Source of the DNA: Curvibacter microcysteis
GTDB taxonomy: Bacteria > Pseudomonadota > Gammaproteobacteria > Burkholderiales > Burkholderiaceae_C
Direction: 5' to 3'
Assembly (NCBI RefSeq): GCF_028649455.1
Contig: NZ_JAQSIO010000008.1
Span: 124,001-188,000 of the forward strand
Length of the DNA: 64,000 nucleotides
The notes beneath the pieces were generated by a model. It saw only the letters and a list, made by a program, of their open reading frames with translations. It was not told the origin of the DNA and ran no database searches. A program made the position numbers and the translations under genes. This document shows positions 50,284-58,999 of the stretch, one piece after another (position 1 is the first letter of the stretch; every line of letters starts with the position of its first letter).

Positions 50284-50736
50284 ATGGCTCAAGGCAGAGG
50301 TTTGCAGGTGGCGATGGAGGCGGCGCAGCGCCAGCGTGATATCGCCATGCAGCGTTTGGCCCAAAAGCGCCAGGCGCGTCAGTTGGGGCAGCAGCAGCTC
50401 GATCAATTGACGGGCTATGCCACCGAGACCGAGCAGCGTTCCATGCTGCGCGGCCAGATCGGCACCTCACCGGAAGTGATGCAGCACCACCTGCAGTTCA
50501 TGGCCCGGCTGGAGCAGACCATCGAGCTGCAAAAAAGCCAGATGGCCACGCTCGACGAGGCCTCGCAGGAGGCTGAACGCCAGTTGCTGGTGGCGGAGTT
50601 GCGCTTGGTCAGCCTGCGCCAGGTGGTGCAACGGCGCGAGCGCGATGCAGCCCAAAGTCAGCTGCGGCGTGAACAAAAAGAAGTGGACGAGATGGCGGCG
50701 TCCCGTTATCGACTGCTGACCCAAGCCACCGCCTGA
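50284..50736 (+). CDS. fliJ: Flagellar export protein FliJ
   Basis: FliJ is the coiled-coil stalk of the export ATPase complex. The 150-residue protein is charged and helical throughout (QKRQARQLGQQQLDQLTGYA, ending RREQKEVDEMAASRYRLL), with the size and position usual for fliJ after fliI. An AGAGGTAAGGC region serves as ribosome site. Confidence 0.92.
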   Translation: MAQGRGLQVAMEAAQRQRDIAMQRLAQKRQARQLGQQQLDQLTGYATETEQRSMLRGQIGTSPEVMQHHLQFMARLEQTIELQKSQMATLDEASQEAERQLLVAELRLVSLRQVVQRRERDAAQSQLRREQKEVDEMAASRYRLLTQATA

Positions 50737-50747
50737 GGAGCCAAGCC

Positions 50748-52217
50748 ATGAGCCTTGAATTCACCAAATCCCAAAACAGTTCGCCGGTCAGCGCCGTCAC
50801 GGTGTCGGCCCCCAAGAGCCAGACCAAGGCCCCTGCAGCGGGCGCGGACTCGGCTGACAAGTCTGACTTCACGGGCATGTTGGATGCCTTCAGTGATGCA
50901 CCTGAGGCGGACACCCAGGCCAGCGGCGACAGCGAAGCGGTCACCAAGAAGGAAGCCACGTCCAAGGACCTGAACGCTCGACGCAAGCTGGGCCGCCAGG
51001 GCGATGAAGCCGATTTGAACGCTGCCGAGGCCAGTGCCCCCACCGATTGGTTGACCCAAATGGCTTTGATGGCCGAAGCCGCGCGGCAGGCCGCCGCCGC
51101 CGTGGAACCCACGCCGGCCACGGTGCCGGTGGACCCGGCCGCGGGCGCGAGCACCGATCCAGCTCTCATGGCTGCCGTCGTGGTGGCCGCATCGCCGATC
51201 ACCTTGCCAGCGCAGGTGCCGGTCGATGCGGGCCAGGCTGTCGCTGAGTCGGCCACGCCCACGGTCACCCCCGCGGTGGCTGAAGGCGCCATGCCCGAGC
51301 ACAAGGGGGCGCGCGACGTGTTGTCTCAGTTGCAGTCCCAGTTGCAGGCCTTGGATCAGGGGGCGAAGCACCCCGTCCGCGACGGCGCTTCGTCTTTGTT
51401 GTCCGCAGCGTCGGCGACCGACGCCCCCTTCAAGGGGCTGGCGACGGGGGACTTGGATGCCTTGGGCAATGGGGCTGCCACGCAGGGCAATGACCTGGGC
51501 GCGTCACTGCAGGCGCTGGTGTCCAAGGCGGATGCCAGCTTCAAGGACATGGCCGCCCGTGCGCTGGATACCGCCCCCTTGGGAGGTGTCGCAGACGATG
51601 TGAGCAAGGCTTTGAGCGCCATGCTGGAGCCCGAGAAGACCCGTTCAGAACGCCGATCCGAGTCGGGCGCCAAGGCCTCGGATGGCGCGGGGGGCAGCTG
51701 GATGCCCCCGGGTGACAGCCAGGACCGTTTGCAGCCCCTGGGCGTCGCCGCCGCAGGCGCCAGCGACACGGGCCAGGCCATGACCGATTCGCAGTCCCGC
51801 AGCCCTGAAGATGTGGTGGCTGAGCAGGTCAGCTACTGGATCAACCAGAAGCGCCAGGGGGCTGAACTGACCCTGGACGGGGGCAATGGCCAGCCGGTGG
51901 CGGTCAGCATCTCCATGAATGGCAATGAGGCCAATGTGGTGTTCCGCTCCGATCAGGCCGCCACCCGAGACATGCTCAACGGCGCCTTGCCCGAACTCCG
52001 GACCTTGCTGCAAAGCGAGGGTTTGATTCTGTCGGGCGTGTCCGTGGGGGCGGGGCAAGGGCAGTCCGGTCAGCCTGGGCGCCAAGGCCAGGCCGCGGCG
52101 GAAGGTGGCACGCGCCGCGCCGCCCTGGGCGGTGTCGGTCGGGTGGAGGCAGAGCCTGCCGGCACCGTCTTGCGCCGCCAAGTCAGCACGAATCAGGCCC
52201 TGGACTTGTTTGTCTGA
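50748..52217 (+). CDS. fliK: Flagellar hook-length control protein FliK
   Basis: FliK measures hook length and triggers the FlhB switch. The 489-residue protein has a long Ala/Pro/Asp/Ser-rich disordered N-terminal region (to about 355) and a conserved C-terminal domain (EQVSYWINQKRQGAELTLDG, SMNGNEANVVFRSDQAATRD, LLQSEGLILSGVSVGAG) that contacts FlhB. Low complexity in the first two thirds is normal for the family. Confidence 0.94.
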   Translation: MSLEFTKSQNSSPVSAVTVSAPKSQTKAPAAGADSADKSDFTGMLDAFSDAPEADTQASGDSEAVTKKEATSKDLNARRKLGRQGDEADLNAAEASAPTDWLTQMALMAEAARQAAAAVEPTPATVPVDPAAGASTDPALMAAVVVAASPITLPAQVPVDAGQAVAESATPTVTPAVAEGAMPEHKGARDVLSQLQSQLQALDQGAKHPVRDGASSLLSAASATDAPFKGLATGDLDALGNGAATQGNDLGASLQALVSKADASFKDMAARALDTAPLGGVADDVSKALSAMLEPEKTRSERRSESGAKASDGAGGSWMPPGDSQDRLQPLGVAAAGASDTGQAMTDSQSRSPEDVVAEQVSYWINQKRQGAELTLDGGNGQPVAVSISMNGNEANVVFRSDQAATRDMLNGALPELRTLLQSEGLILSGVSVGAGQGQSGQPGRQGQAAAEGGTRRAALGGVGRVEAEPAGTVLRRQVSTNQALDLFV

Positions 52218-52254
52218 AGCGCTGGGCCGCGCCCGCTGGGGGCTTGAGGACGCT

Positions 52255-52278
52255 ATAGCCCCCCTTTCGGGGGTCTAT
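52255..52278 (+). terminator. Hairpin after fliK
   Basis: ATAG, CCCCC, loop, GGGGG and CTAT pair across 52255-52278 with one mismatch, 38 nt after the fliK stop. It has only TC afterwards rather than a T-run. It marks the boundary between fliFGHIJK and fliLMNOPQR. Confidence 0.45.
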
Positions 52279-52285
52279 TCTGGCT

Positions 52286-52312
52286 ATTATTGGACGCGTT
52301 TGACCCAATAAT
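52286..52312. promoter_or_regulatory. Perfect dyad ATTATTGG-N11-CCAATAAT before fliL
   Basis: Eight-base arms 52286-52293 and 52305-52312 with an 11-nt spacer, 62 bp before the fliL start. AT-rich arms in a GC-rich setting and recurrence of CCAATAAT before fliF suggest an operator for a dimeric flagellar regulator or a promoter element. Confidence 0.45.
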
Positions 52313-52374
52313 GCTCAACAAGAGCCCCGCTTTCGTCTGCCCTGCAGCGAAGGCCCATGCCGGAAGGAATAAAC

Positions 52375-52941
52375 GTGTCTGATGCACCCGCAGCCGATGC
52401 CAAAGAAAAGCCCAAGAGCAAGAAGATGATCATCATTGGCGGCGCCGTGGCGCTGCTGTTGATCGTCGGTGGTGGCGCGGGCTGGTTCGTCATGTCCAAG
52501 AAGGCCGCTGCCGATGAAGAGGGCGGGGATGAAAAACCCGCTGCCGCCGCAGCCCCATCACACGACGCCCACAAGAATCCGCCGACCTACCTGCCGCTGG
52601 AAAACATGGTGGTCAACCTGGCCGATGCCGGTGGCGAGCGCTTTGTGCAGTTGGGCGTGACTTTTGAGATCTCTGATCCCAAGGCCGCCGACCAGGTCAA
52701 GGCCTACTTGCCTGCGATCCGCAACCAAATCCTGATCCTGGTGTCCCAGACCAGCTCTGAAGACCTGCTCAAGCGAGAAGGCAAAGAGAAGTTGGCGACC
52801 GAAATTTTGAACGAGTCCTCACGCATCCTGGGTTACGACCCGGATGAAGAAGAGGAAACGCCCAAGAAGAAGAAAAAGAAGGTTCGCAAACCAGAGAGCC
52901 CTTTGACGGCGGTGCTGTTTGCCAACTTCATCGTGCAGTAA
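52375..52941 (+). CDS. fliL: Flagellar basal body-associated protein FliL
   Basis: FliL surrounds the stator and supports torque. The GTG at 52375 has GGAAGGA 7 nt upstream and gives MSDAPAADAKEKPKSKK and 188 residues; an in-frame ATG at 52357 is less well placed. One membrane helix (MIIIGGAVALLLIVGGGAGW) precedes the periplasmic domain (YLPLENMVVNLADAGGERFV). A Lys-rich loop lies near the end (TPKKKKKKVRK). Confidence 0.94.
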   Translation: MSDAPAADAKEKPKSKKMIIIGGAVALLLIVGGGAGWFVMSKKAAADEEGGDEKPAAAAAPSHDAHKNPPTYLPLENMVVNLADAGGERFVQLGVTFEISDPKAADQVKAYLPAIRNQILILVSQTSSEDLLKREGKEKLATEILNESSRILGYDPDEEEETPKKKKKKVRKPESPLTAVLFANFIVQ

Positions 52942-52950
52942 GGAGCCGTC

Positions 52951-53955
52951 ATGAGCGAGTCCTTTCTATCCCAGGAAGAGGTAGATGCCCTTCTGGAAGG
53001 GGTCACGGGCGAGAGTCAGAAGATTGTCGAGGACATCCCCGAGGCGGGGTCGGTCCGCAGCTATGACATTTCCAGCCAAGAGCGCATCGTGCGCGGGCGC
53101 ATGCCGACGATGGAAATCGTCAACGAGCGCTTTGCCCGCAACTTCCGCATTGGCCTGTTCAACTTCATCCGTCGCAGCCCTGAGGTGTCGGTGGGCACGG
53201 TGTCCGTGCAGCGCTACAGCGCTTTTTTGCGCGAGTTGGCGGTGCCGACCAACTTCAACATCGTCGCCATCCGGCCGCTGCGCGGCAGTGGCTTGATCGT
53301 GTGCGAGCCCGCACTGGTGTTCGGCATCATCGACACCTTGTACGGCGGCGTTGGCAAGTTCCAGACCCGCATCGAGGGGCGTGACTTTTCGCCCACCGAG
53401 CAGCGCGTGATCAACCGCCTGGTGGACGTGATTTGCACCGAGTACAAGAAAGCCTGGCAGGGCATTTACCCGCTGGAGCTGGAGTACCAGCGCTCGGAAA
53501 TGCAGCCACAGTTTGCCAACATCGCGACGCCCAGTGAAATTGTGGTGTCCACCGCCTTCCAGTTGGAAATCGGTGAGCTGTCGGGTGCCATTCACATGTG
53601 CATGCCTTACGCCACGCTGGAACCGATCCGCGATGTGCTGTATTCCTCCACCCAGGGGGACTCCATTGAGGTGGATCGACGCTGGGTCAAGGTGCTCACC
53701 CGTGAGATCCAGGCCGCCGAGGTGACCTTGGTGGCCGAGCTGGCGAGAGCCGACGCCACAGTGGAGCAGTTGCTGGCCATGAAGCCCGGCGATTTCATCG
53801 AGCTCGACCGCCCGCCCCGCATCCGGGCCTCCATTGGCGGCGTACCGGTGTTTGATTGCCATTACGGTACCCACAACTCAAAGTACGCGATCCGCATTGA
53901 GGAATGCCTGCGTGGCAACGACCTGAATTGGATTGGAGATAAGAATGTCAACTGA
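52951..53955 (+). CDS. fliM: Flagellar motor switch protein FliM
   Basis: FliM is the C-ring protein bound by CheY-P. The 334-residue protein begins with the CheY-binding peptide (SFLSQEEVDALLEGVTGES), then the CheC-like middle domain (ERFARNFRIGLFNFIRRSPE) and a C-terminal SpoA domain (MKPGDFIELDRPPRIRASIG). An AAGGAG site precedes the ATG. It overlaps fliN by 11 nt. Confidence 0.97.
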   Translation: MSESFLSQEEVDALLEGVTGESQKIVEDIPEAGSVRSYDISSQERIVRGRMPTMEIVNERFARNFRIGLFNFIRRSPEVSVGTVSVQRYSAFLRELAVPTNFNIVAIRPLRGSGLIVCEPALVFGIIDTLYGGVGKFQTRIEGRDFSPTEQRVINRLVDVICTEYKKAWQGIYPLELEYQRSEMQPQFANIATPSEIVVSTAFQLEIGELSGAIHMCMPYATLEPIRDVLYSSTQGDSIEVDRRWVKVLTREIQAAEVTLVAELARADATVEQLLAMKPGDFIELDRPPRIRASIGGVPVFDCHYGTHNSKYAIRIEECLRGNDLNWIGDKNVN

Positions 53956-54376
53956 AGATAACCAGGACCCCGCAGACGATCCCATGGCGGGTTGGGCCGA
54001 GGCCCTGGAAGAGCAAAAACGCGCAGATGATGCCCCGCCCGCCCATGAGCCGGGGGGGCCGCTGTCGGGTAACGAGGTGCCGCGCAATTTCTCTTCGGGC
54101 GATTCGCCACTCAATGACATCAACATGGTGCTGGACATCCCGGTGCAGCTGTCGGTGGAGTTGGGGCGCACCAAGGTGCCGATCAAGTACATCTTGCAAC
54201 TGGCCCAGGGCTCGGTGGTTGAGCTCGACGCCTTGGCCGGCGAGCCCATGGACGTGCTGGTCAACGGCTACCTCATCGCCCAAGGTGAGGTGGTCGTGGT
54301 GAACGACAAGTTCGGTATCCGCCTGACCGATGTGGTCACGCCGTCCGAGCGCTTGCGCCGCGTCAGCAAGGGGTAG
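53945..54376 (+). CDS. fliN: Flagellar motor switch protein FliN
   Basis: FliN forms the base of the C ring with FliM. The ATG at 53945 has GGAG 6 nt upstream and gives 143 residues. The N-terminal half is acidic and disordered; the SpoA domain (NMVLDIPVQLSVELGRTKVP, YLIAQGEVVVVNDKFGIRLT) fills the second half, as usual. Confidence 0.96.
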   Translation: MSTEDNQDPADDPMAGWAEALEEQKRADDAPPAHEPGGPLSGNEVPRNFSSGDSPLNDINMVLDIPVQLSVELGRTKVPIKYILQLAQGSVVELDALAGEPMDVLVNGYLIAQGEVVVVNDKFGIRLTDVVTPSERLRRVSKG

Positions 54377-54379
54377 GTC

Positions 54380-54709
54380 ATGTGGCAATCGCTTGGGCCC
54401 TTGGCCTTGCTGGTGGCCTTGTTGGCCATGCTGCCCATGGGCTTGCGCTGGTTGCAGCGCCGCCAAGGTGGAAAAGGCGCCTCGGGCGCCTGGTTTTCTT
54501 CGGACCTCATTTCCTCGGTGGCGGTGGGCCCGCAGCAGCGCGTCGTCACGGTCGAGGTGGGGCCAGCCCACGCACGCACCTGGCTGGTCTTGGGCGTGAC
54601 GGCCCAGCAAGTGACGTGCTTGCACACCATCCCTCTGGTCCCGGGCGCTGAGCCGGACTCACCGGTCTTGTCGGCGCCCGCCGCGCCGGAGGCATCGAAT
54701 GGGGTTTGA
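54380..54709 (+). CDS. fliO: Flagellar biosynthetic protein FliO
   Basis: FliO helps assemble the FliP ring. The 109-residue protein has one N-terminal membrane helix (LGPLALLVALLAMLPMGLRW) and a small cytoplasmic domain (ISSVAVGPQQRVVTVEVG, WLVLGVTAQQVTCLH) typical of FliO. It overlaps fliP by 11 nt. Confidence 0.92.
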   Translation: MWQSLGPLALLVALLAMLPMGLRWLQRRQGGKGASGAWFSSDLISSVAVGPQQRVVTVEVGPAHARTWLVLGVTAQQVTCLHTIPLVPGAEPDSPVLSAPAAPEASNGV

Positions 54710-55493
54710 GTTGAGTTCGTTCAGGCGCGTGCTGGGGCTTGCCACGGTTCGCCGCTGGGGCGCTGCTGCCTTGTTGGTGGTGCTTGGTGCCTTGCCTTGG
54801 GCGGTACACGCGCAGCCGGCGGGCAATTTGCCTTTGCTGGTGGGGTCGGGCGGTGGGAATTCCAGTTTCTCGGTGCCCATCCAGACCCTGCTGTTCTTCA
54901 CCGCCATGTCGTTCTTGCCGGCGGTGCTGCTGATGATGACGGGCTTCACCCGCATCGTCATCGTGCTGTCGCTGCTGCGCCAGGCTTTGGGCACGCAGGC
55001 TGCACCTCCCAATCAGGTGGTGGTGGGCCTGTCGCTGTTCCTGACCTTTTTCGTCATGGGTCCGACACTGGACCGGGTGTACCAGGAGGCCTATGTGCCC
55101 TACACCACCAGTGCCATCAGTTTTGAGCAGGCCTTGGTCAAGGCGGATGCGCCCATGCGCCAGTTCATGCTCAAGCAGACGCGCCAGTCCGACTTTGCGC
55201 TGTTTGCCCGCTTGGCCAAGCTCGACCCGAGCGTGACGGCCGAGACGGCACCGCTGCGCATCGTGGTGCCGGCTTTTGTCACCAGCGAGCTCAAGACCGC
55301 GTTCCAGATCGGCTTCATGATCTTCATTCCCTTCCTGGTGATTGACATGGTGGTGTCCAGCATCTTGATGTCGCTGGGCATGATGATGTTGTCACCCGTC
55401 TTGGTGGCCTTGCCCTTCAAGATGATGCTGTTTGTGTTGGCCGATGGCTGGAACCTGTTGATCGGTTCGCTGGCCGCGAGCTTTGTGAGTTGA
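54699..55493 (+). CDS. fliP: Flagellar export gate protein FliP
   Basis: FliP is the main subunit of the export pore. The 264-residue protein has a cleavable signal sequence (AAALLVVLGALPWAVHAQ) and four membrane helices, with the conserved MTGFTRIVIVLSLLRQALGT, LFLTFFVMGPTLDRVYQEA and FMIFIPFLVIDMVVSSILMS. It is followed by fliQ after 10 nt. Confidence 0.97.
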   Translation: MGFELSSFRRVLGLATVRRWGAAALLVVLGALPWAVHAQPAGNLPLLVGSGGGNSSFSVPIQTLLFFTAMSFLPAVLLMMTGFTRIVIVLSLLRQALGTQAAPPNQVVVGLSLFLTFFVMGPTLDRVYQEAYVPYTTSAISFEQALVKADAPMRQFMLKQTRQSDFALFARLAKLDPSVTAETAPLRIVVPAFVTSELKTAFQIGFMIFIPFLVIDMVVSSILMSLGMMMLSPVLVALPFKMMLFVLADGWNLLIGSLAASFVS

Positions 55494-55503
55494 AGGAGGC
55501 CGC

Positions 55504-55773
55504 ATGAATCCGCAAATGGTGCTGACCGCCGGGCGTGAGGCCCTGGAGTTGCTGCTCACCGTGTCACTGCCGGTCCTGCTGGTGGTGATGACGGTGGGGA
55601 TTGTGGTGAGCATTTTCCAGGCGGTGACCCAGATCCAGGAAACCACGCTGTCCTTCGTGCCCAAGCTGTTGGCGGCCGTGGCCGTGTTTTTGATCGCTGG
55701 GCCTTGGATGCTGACCACCTTGGTGGATTACCTGCGCCGCACCATCGAGTCCATTCCCACCTTGGCGGCCTGA
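55504..55773 (+). CDS. fliQ: Flagellar export gate protein FliQ
   Basis: FliQ is a small export pore subunit with two membrane helices. The 89-residue length and sequence (VLTAGREALELLLTVSLPVL, VSIFQAVTQIQETTLSFVPK) match the family. AAGGAGG lies just upstream of the ATG. fliR begins 3 nt after its stop. Confidence 0.97.
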   Translation: MNPQMVLTAGREALELLLTVSLPVLLVVMTVGIVVSIFQAVTQIQETTLSFVPKLLAAVAVFLIAGPWMLTTLVDYLRRTIESIPTLAA

Positions 55774-55776
55774 TCT

Positions 55777-56544
55777 GTGATCTCGATCTCCGAGGCCCAG
55801 ATCATGGCCTGGTTGTCGCCCATCATCTGGCCCTTCATTCGGGTGCTGGCCATGTTCTCGGTGGCGCCCATCCTGTCTTTGCGGGCGGTGCCGATGCGAG
55901 TCAAGGTCGGGCTCGCTTTTTTGGTGGCCTTGTCGGCGCAGGGCGTGTTGCAAGACCAGCCCATCATCAGCGTCAATGGGCCCCAGGCCCTGGGCGCCGT
56001 CCTGCAGCAACTGGGGGTCGGCTTGTCGATCGGCTTTGCCGTGCGCCTGGTGTTTGCCAGCGTGGAGTTGGCGGGTGAGTTGATCGGGCTTCAAATGGGG
56101 CTGAATTTCGCTTCCTTCTTTGACCCCATGACCAACGCACAGACCAGTGCGGTGTCCAGCTTCATGGGGCACATGGCGACCCTGCTGTTTGTCGCCGCCA
56201 ATGGCCATTTGATGCTGCTGATGGCCGTGGTGAAGAGTTTTGACGCCTTCCCGGTGGACGGCAACATGCTCGAGTCCCTGTCCCGCATCCAGGTCTACCA
56301 GTTGGGGGCCAACCTGTTTGCCAGTGCGCTCTGGATCGCGCTGCCGGTGATCGGTCTGCTCTTGTTCGTCAACCTGATGCTGGGGGTCATTTCGCGCGTG
56401 GCGCCTCAGATGAACATCTTTGCCGTGGGCTTCCCCGTCACCCTGACCATTGGTTTGTTGGGCATTGCCCTGACCATGCCGATGCTCGACAAGCCCGTGC
56501 TGTCACTGTTAGAGCGGGCCTTTGATCTGTTTGGTGTGCGCTGA
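55777..56544 (+). CDS. fliR: Flagellar export gate protein FliR
   Basis: FliR completes the FliPQR pore. The 255-residue protein begins at a GTG and has six hydrophobic helices; conserved pieces include FIRVLAMFSVAPILSLRAVP, LQMGLNFASFFDPMTNAQTS and FLFVNLMLGVISRVAPQMNI-type LLFVNLMLGVISRVAPQMN. It is the last gene of fliLMNOPQR and converges on a response-regulator gene 9 nt away. Confidence 0.97.
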   Translation: MISISEAQIMAWLSPIIWPFIRVLAMFSVAPILSLRAVPMRVKVGLAFLVALSAQGVLQDQPIISVNGPQALGAVLQQLGVGLSIGFAVRLVFASVELAGELIGLQMGLNFASFFDPMTNAQTSAVSSFMGHMATLLFVAANGHLMLLMAVVKSFDAFPVDGNMLESLSRIQVYQLGANLFASALWIALPVIGLLLFVNLMLGVISRVAPQMNIFAVGFPVTLTIGLLGIALTMPMLDKPVLSLLERAFDLFGVR

Positions 56545-56553
56545 GGCCTGCAT

Positions 56554-57183
56554 TCAGACCAGGTTGTTGCGGATCGCGTAGACCGTCAGTTCGGCGTTGT
56601 TGCTCAGGCCCAGTTTCTCCAGCACGCGGGTGCGGTAGACGCTGACCGTCTTGGGGCTGAGCATCAGCTCTTCGGCGATGTCCGACAGGCGTTTGCCGGT
56701 GGCGATCTTGAGCAGGGTCTGCAGTTCACGTTCGGACAAGGTGGCGTGCGGTGCCTCTTGCGTGGGACGTGACAAGCTGTCGGCCAGCAGTTGGGCCACC
56801 TCGGGCGTCAGGTACTTTCGGCCATCCATCACGGTGCGCACGGCACGCGCCAAGTCTTCGGGGTCACCTGCCTTGTTCAGGTAGCCCTGGGCGCCGGCCT
56901 TGAGGCTGCGCAAGGCGTACTGGTCTTCGGGGTACATGGAGACGATCAGCACCTTGATTTCCGGGTGCGACTCTTTCAAGCTGGCCAGCACTTCGAGGCC
57001 ACCGCGGCCTGGCATGTTGAGGTCCAGCAAGAGCACGTCACAGGGGGCGGAGCGCAAGGCCTCACGCAACTCGGGGTAGCTGCCGGCCTCGGCGGTGACC
57101 TGGATGTCCACCGCCTCTGACAAGGTGTCGCGGATGCCTCGGCGCAGCATGGCGTGGTCATCGCAAAGCATCACGCGAATCAT
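56554..57183 (-). CDS. NarL/FixJ-family response regulator
   Basis: A two-domain DNA-binding regulator of 209 residues. The receiver has acidic residues at 8-9 (LCDDHAMLRRGIRD), phosphoacceptor Asp54 (LLLDLNMPGRGGLEV) and the late Lys in YLNKAG. The C-terminal LuxR-type helix-turn-helix is ATLSERELQTLLKIATGKRL, SDIAEELMLSPKTVSVYRTR. Its start overlaps the kinase stop by 4 nt, so they form a two-component pair. Targets are unknown. Confidence 0.94.
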   Translation of the reverse strand: MIRVMLCDDHAMLRRGIRDTLSEAVDIQVTAEAGSYPELREALRSAPCDVLLLDLNMPGRGGLEVLASLKESHPEIKVLIVSMYPEDQYALRSLKAGAQGYLNKAGDPEDLARAVRTVMDGRKYLTPEVAQLLADSLSRPTQEAPHATLSERELQTLLKIATGKRLSDIAEELMLSPKTVSVYRTRVLEKLGLSNNAELTVYAIRNNLV

Positions 57184-58301
57184 GGGGTTTCCTCTTCTGA
57201 CGGCAAGGCGGGGGGCGTGGTGGAAGTCATGGGCACGGTCAAGGTGATGGCGGTGCCGCGGCCAGGCTGGCTGCTGACGTCCAGCCAGCCGCCCGCCATG
57301 CGTGCCCGCTCTTTCAAGCCCTTGAGGCCGAAGGAGCGGGGCTTGGCCAATTCGGCCGGGTCGATGCCCCGGCCATTGTCAGCGATCTCCAGGGTCAAGG
57401 CTGAGCTGTCCTCTGAAATGTCCATCTCCACCCGGCTGCAATCTGCGTATTTGGTGATGTTGGTCAAGGCTTCTTGGGCCGTGCGGTAGGCGACCAATTG
57501 GATGTCGCGCGAGGCTTCGCTGCGCGCCATGCGGACCTGCAAGCGCGCGGGAATGCCGGTTCGGCGCGAGAAGCTGTCGGCCAGCCACTGCAGTGCCGGC
57601 ACCAGGCCTTGGTCCAGTATGGGGGGGCGCAGGTTGAGCATGATGCGCTGGCTGGCGCCCAGGGCATGTTGCAGCATGTCCGTGGCGGCTCGCAAGTGGG
57701 CCGAACTCGCCTCGTCCGGGCTGTGCCGACTCAGCCAGGCCAGGTCGAATTTGACGGCGGTCAGTGCGCCACCAATGTCGTCGTGGATCTCGCGAGCGAT
57801 GGCCGCCCGCTCCTGTTCAATCGAGCTTTGCAAATGCTCCGCCAGTTCGGCCAGTCGGCGCTCGGATGCCGCCAGTTCCAGGGACGCCTGTTCCCGTTCA
57901 CGCCGCGCTTGGCTGACCTCCAGCGCGCGGGAGACCGTGTGGGCGAGCTTGGCCATGCTGTCTTTGAGCAGGTAGTCAGCAATGCCCTGCTGGATGGCTT
58001 GGACCGCGGCGGCTTCTCCGATGGCGCCGGAGAGCAACACCACCGGAATGCGCCCAGCCAGCCCCGCTTTGACCACCTGTTGCCAGGCATCCAGGGCGGT
58101 GAAGCCCGGCAGTTGGTAGTCTGCCAGCACGATGTCTGGGCGGCGTGCCAGGGCCTCGTCGAAGTCATGCAGTGTCTCGACCCGCTCGATCAAAAAATTC
58201 AGCGAAGCTCGCCGCAAAGCCATGCAAGCCAGTTCATGATCTACCTTGGAGTCTTCCAAATGCAAGATTCGCAGTGGTGGGCAATTTGATTCGATAGACA
58301 T
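57180..58301 (-). CDS. Soluble receiver-histidine kinase hybrid
   Basis: The 373-residue protein has an N-terminal receiver domain (phosphoacceptor Asp61 in LADYQLPG), a short coiled coil (about 130-170), a HisKA_3 dimer and phosphate domain with His173 (REIHDDIGGALTAVKFDLAW), and an HATPase domain (RTAQEALTNITKYADC, LEIADNGRGIDPAEL). There is no membrane helix or periplasmic sensor. Input probably comes through phosphorylation of the receiver. It is coupled to the NarL-type regulator and divergent from the chemotaxis operon. Confidence 0.9.
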   Translation of the reverse strand: MSIESNCPPLRILHLEDSKVDHELACMALRRASLNFLIERVETLHDFDEALARRPDIVLADYQLPGFTALDAWQQVVKAGLAGRIPVVLLSGAIGEAAAVQAIQQGIADYLLKDSMAKLAHTVSRALEVSQARREREQASLELAASERRLAELAEHLQSSIEQERAAIAREIHDDIGGALTAVKFDLAWLSRHSPDEASSAHLRAATDMLQHALGASQRIMLNLRPPILDQGLVPALQWLADSFSRRTGIPARLQVRMARSEASRDIQLVAYRTAQEALTNITKYADCSRVEMDISEDSSALTLEIADNGRGIDPAELAKPRSFGLKGLKERARMAGGWLDVSSQPGRGTAITLTVPMTSTTPPALPSEEETP

Positions 58302-58505
58302 GGATCAATATGATAAATTAGGCATTGGCACCGTCATTCTCGCTGGTGCTAAGTGTCTTTTTTCGTGTTTTATGCAAAATTCAGGGGGCCAGGGCGGTTT
58401 TTTGCGGTCGAAGCACGGGTCCTGCGGCCCGCGTATTGCAAAATGCTTTCACAGTAACGGGAATTTGCAAACGCTTGAAAGTGTGTGCGTGGCGACGGAG
58501 AAAAA

Positions 58506-58952
58506 ATGGAACCAGCGCTAGACAATCTCAAGGAACCCGGCGTTCACCTGCCGGTGATGGCCGTTGCTGAAATTCAGGATTCCCTGTTGGTGGTGATGCA
58601 CGATCTGCATCGCCTCGAAGGACTTCTGAATCATGCAGCAGACAACCTGTTGGATCGATTTGGTACGGCGAACCAAAGCCTGGCCGAATTGGACAATGGC
58701 AGCCCCGATGCTTCGATCCGGGTGCGCGATGCTTTGAAAAGTGCAGTCACCGAACTGCAGTTTCACGACATGGCGACCCAGCTGATCACGCACACCACCA
58801 AGATACTGCAAGGCTGTGCTTTCCGCCTGGCGTCCGAGTCCATGGGGCAGGACGAAGGCGAGGAAGCTGCACCCTATGCCGACCAGATGCCAGAACGGCC
58901 CAACCCCGTCACCCAGAGCGAGATGGATGCCGGGTCAATTGATCTGTTTTGA
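58506..58952 (+). CDS. Small CheZ-like (DxxxQ) chemotaxis protein
   Basis: The ATG at 58506 has GGAG 5 nt upstream and gives 148 residues, mostly helical. The segment VTELQFHDMATQLITHTTKI places Asp88 and Gln92 four residues apart, as in the CheZ catalytic DxxxQ, and the surrounding pattern (hydrophobic-FHD-xx-T/G-Q-hydrophobic) resembles that of CheZ in this window. The tail ends GSIDLF. It is the first gene before cheY-cheA. A phosphatase for the second CheY is likely but not proven. Confidence 0.6.
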   Translation: MEPALDNLKEPGVHLPVMAVAEIQDSLLVVMHDLHRLEGLLNHAADNLLDRFGTANQSLAELDNGSPDASIRVRDALKSAVTELQFHDMATQLITHTTKILQGCAFRLASESMGQDEGEEAAPYADQMPERPNPVTQSEMDAGSIDLF

Positions 58953-58999
58953 CACACCCCTTACCTCAATCAGTTGATACATAGTTGCTGGAGCCCTAA

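Noticed and set aside
52286-52312. Reading the fliL dyad as a canonical enteric FlhDC box
   Set aside because: The half-sites point the opposite way to the enteric consensus as I recall it and lack its full length, so only a neutral operator call is made.
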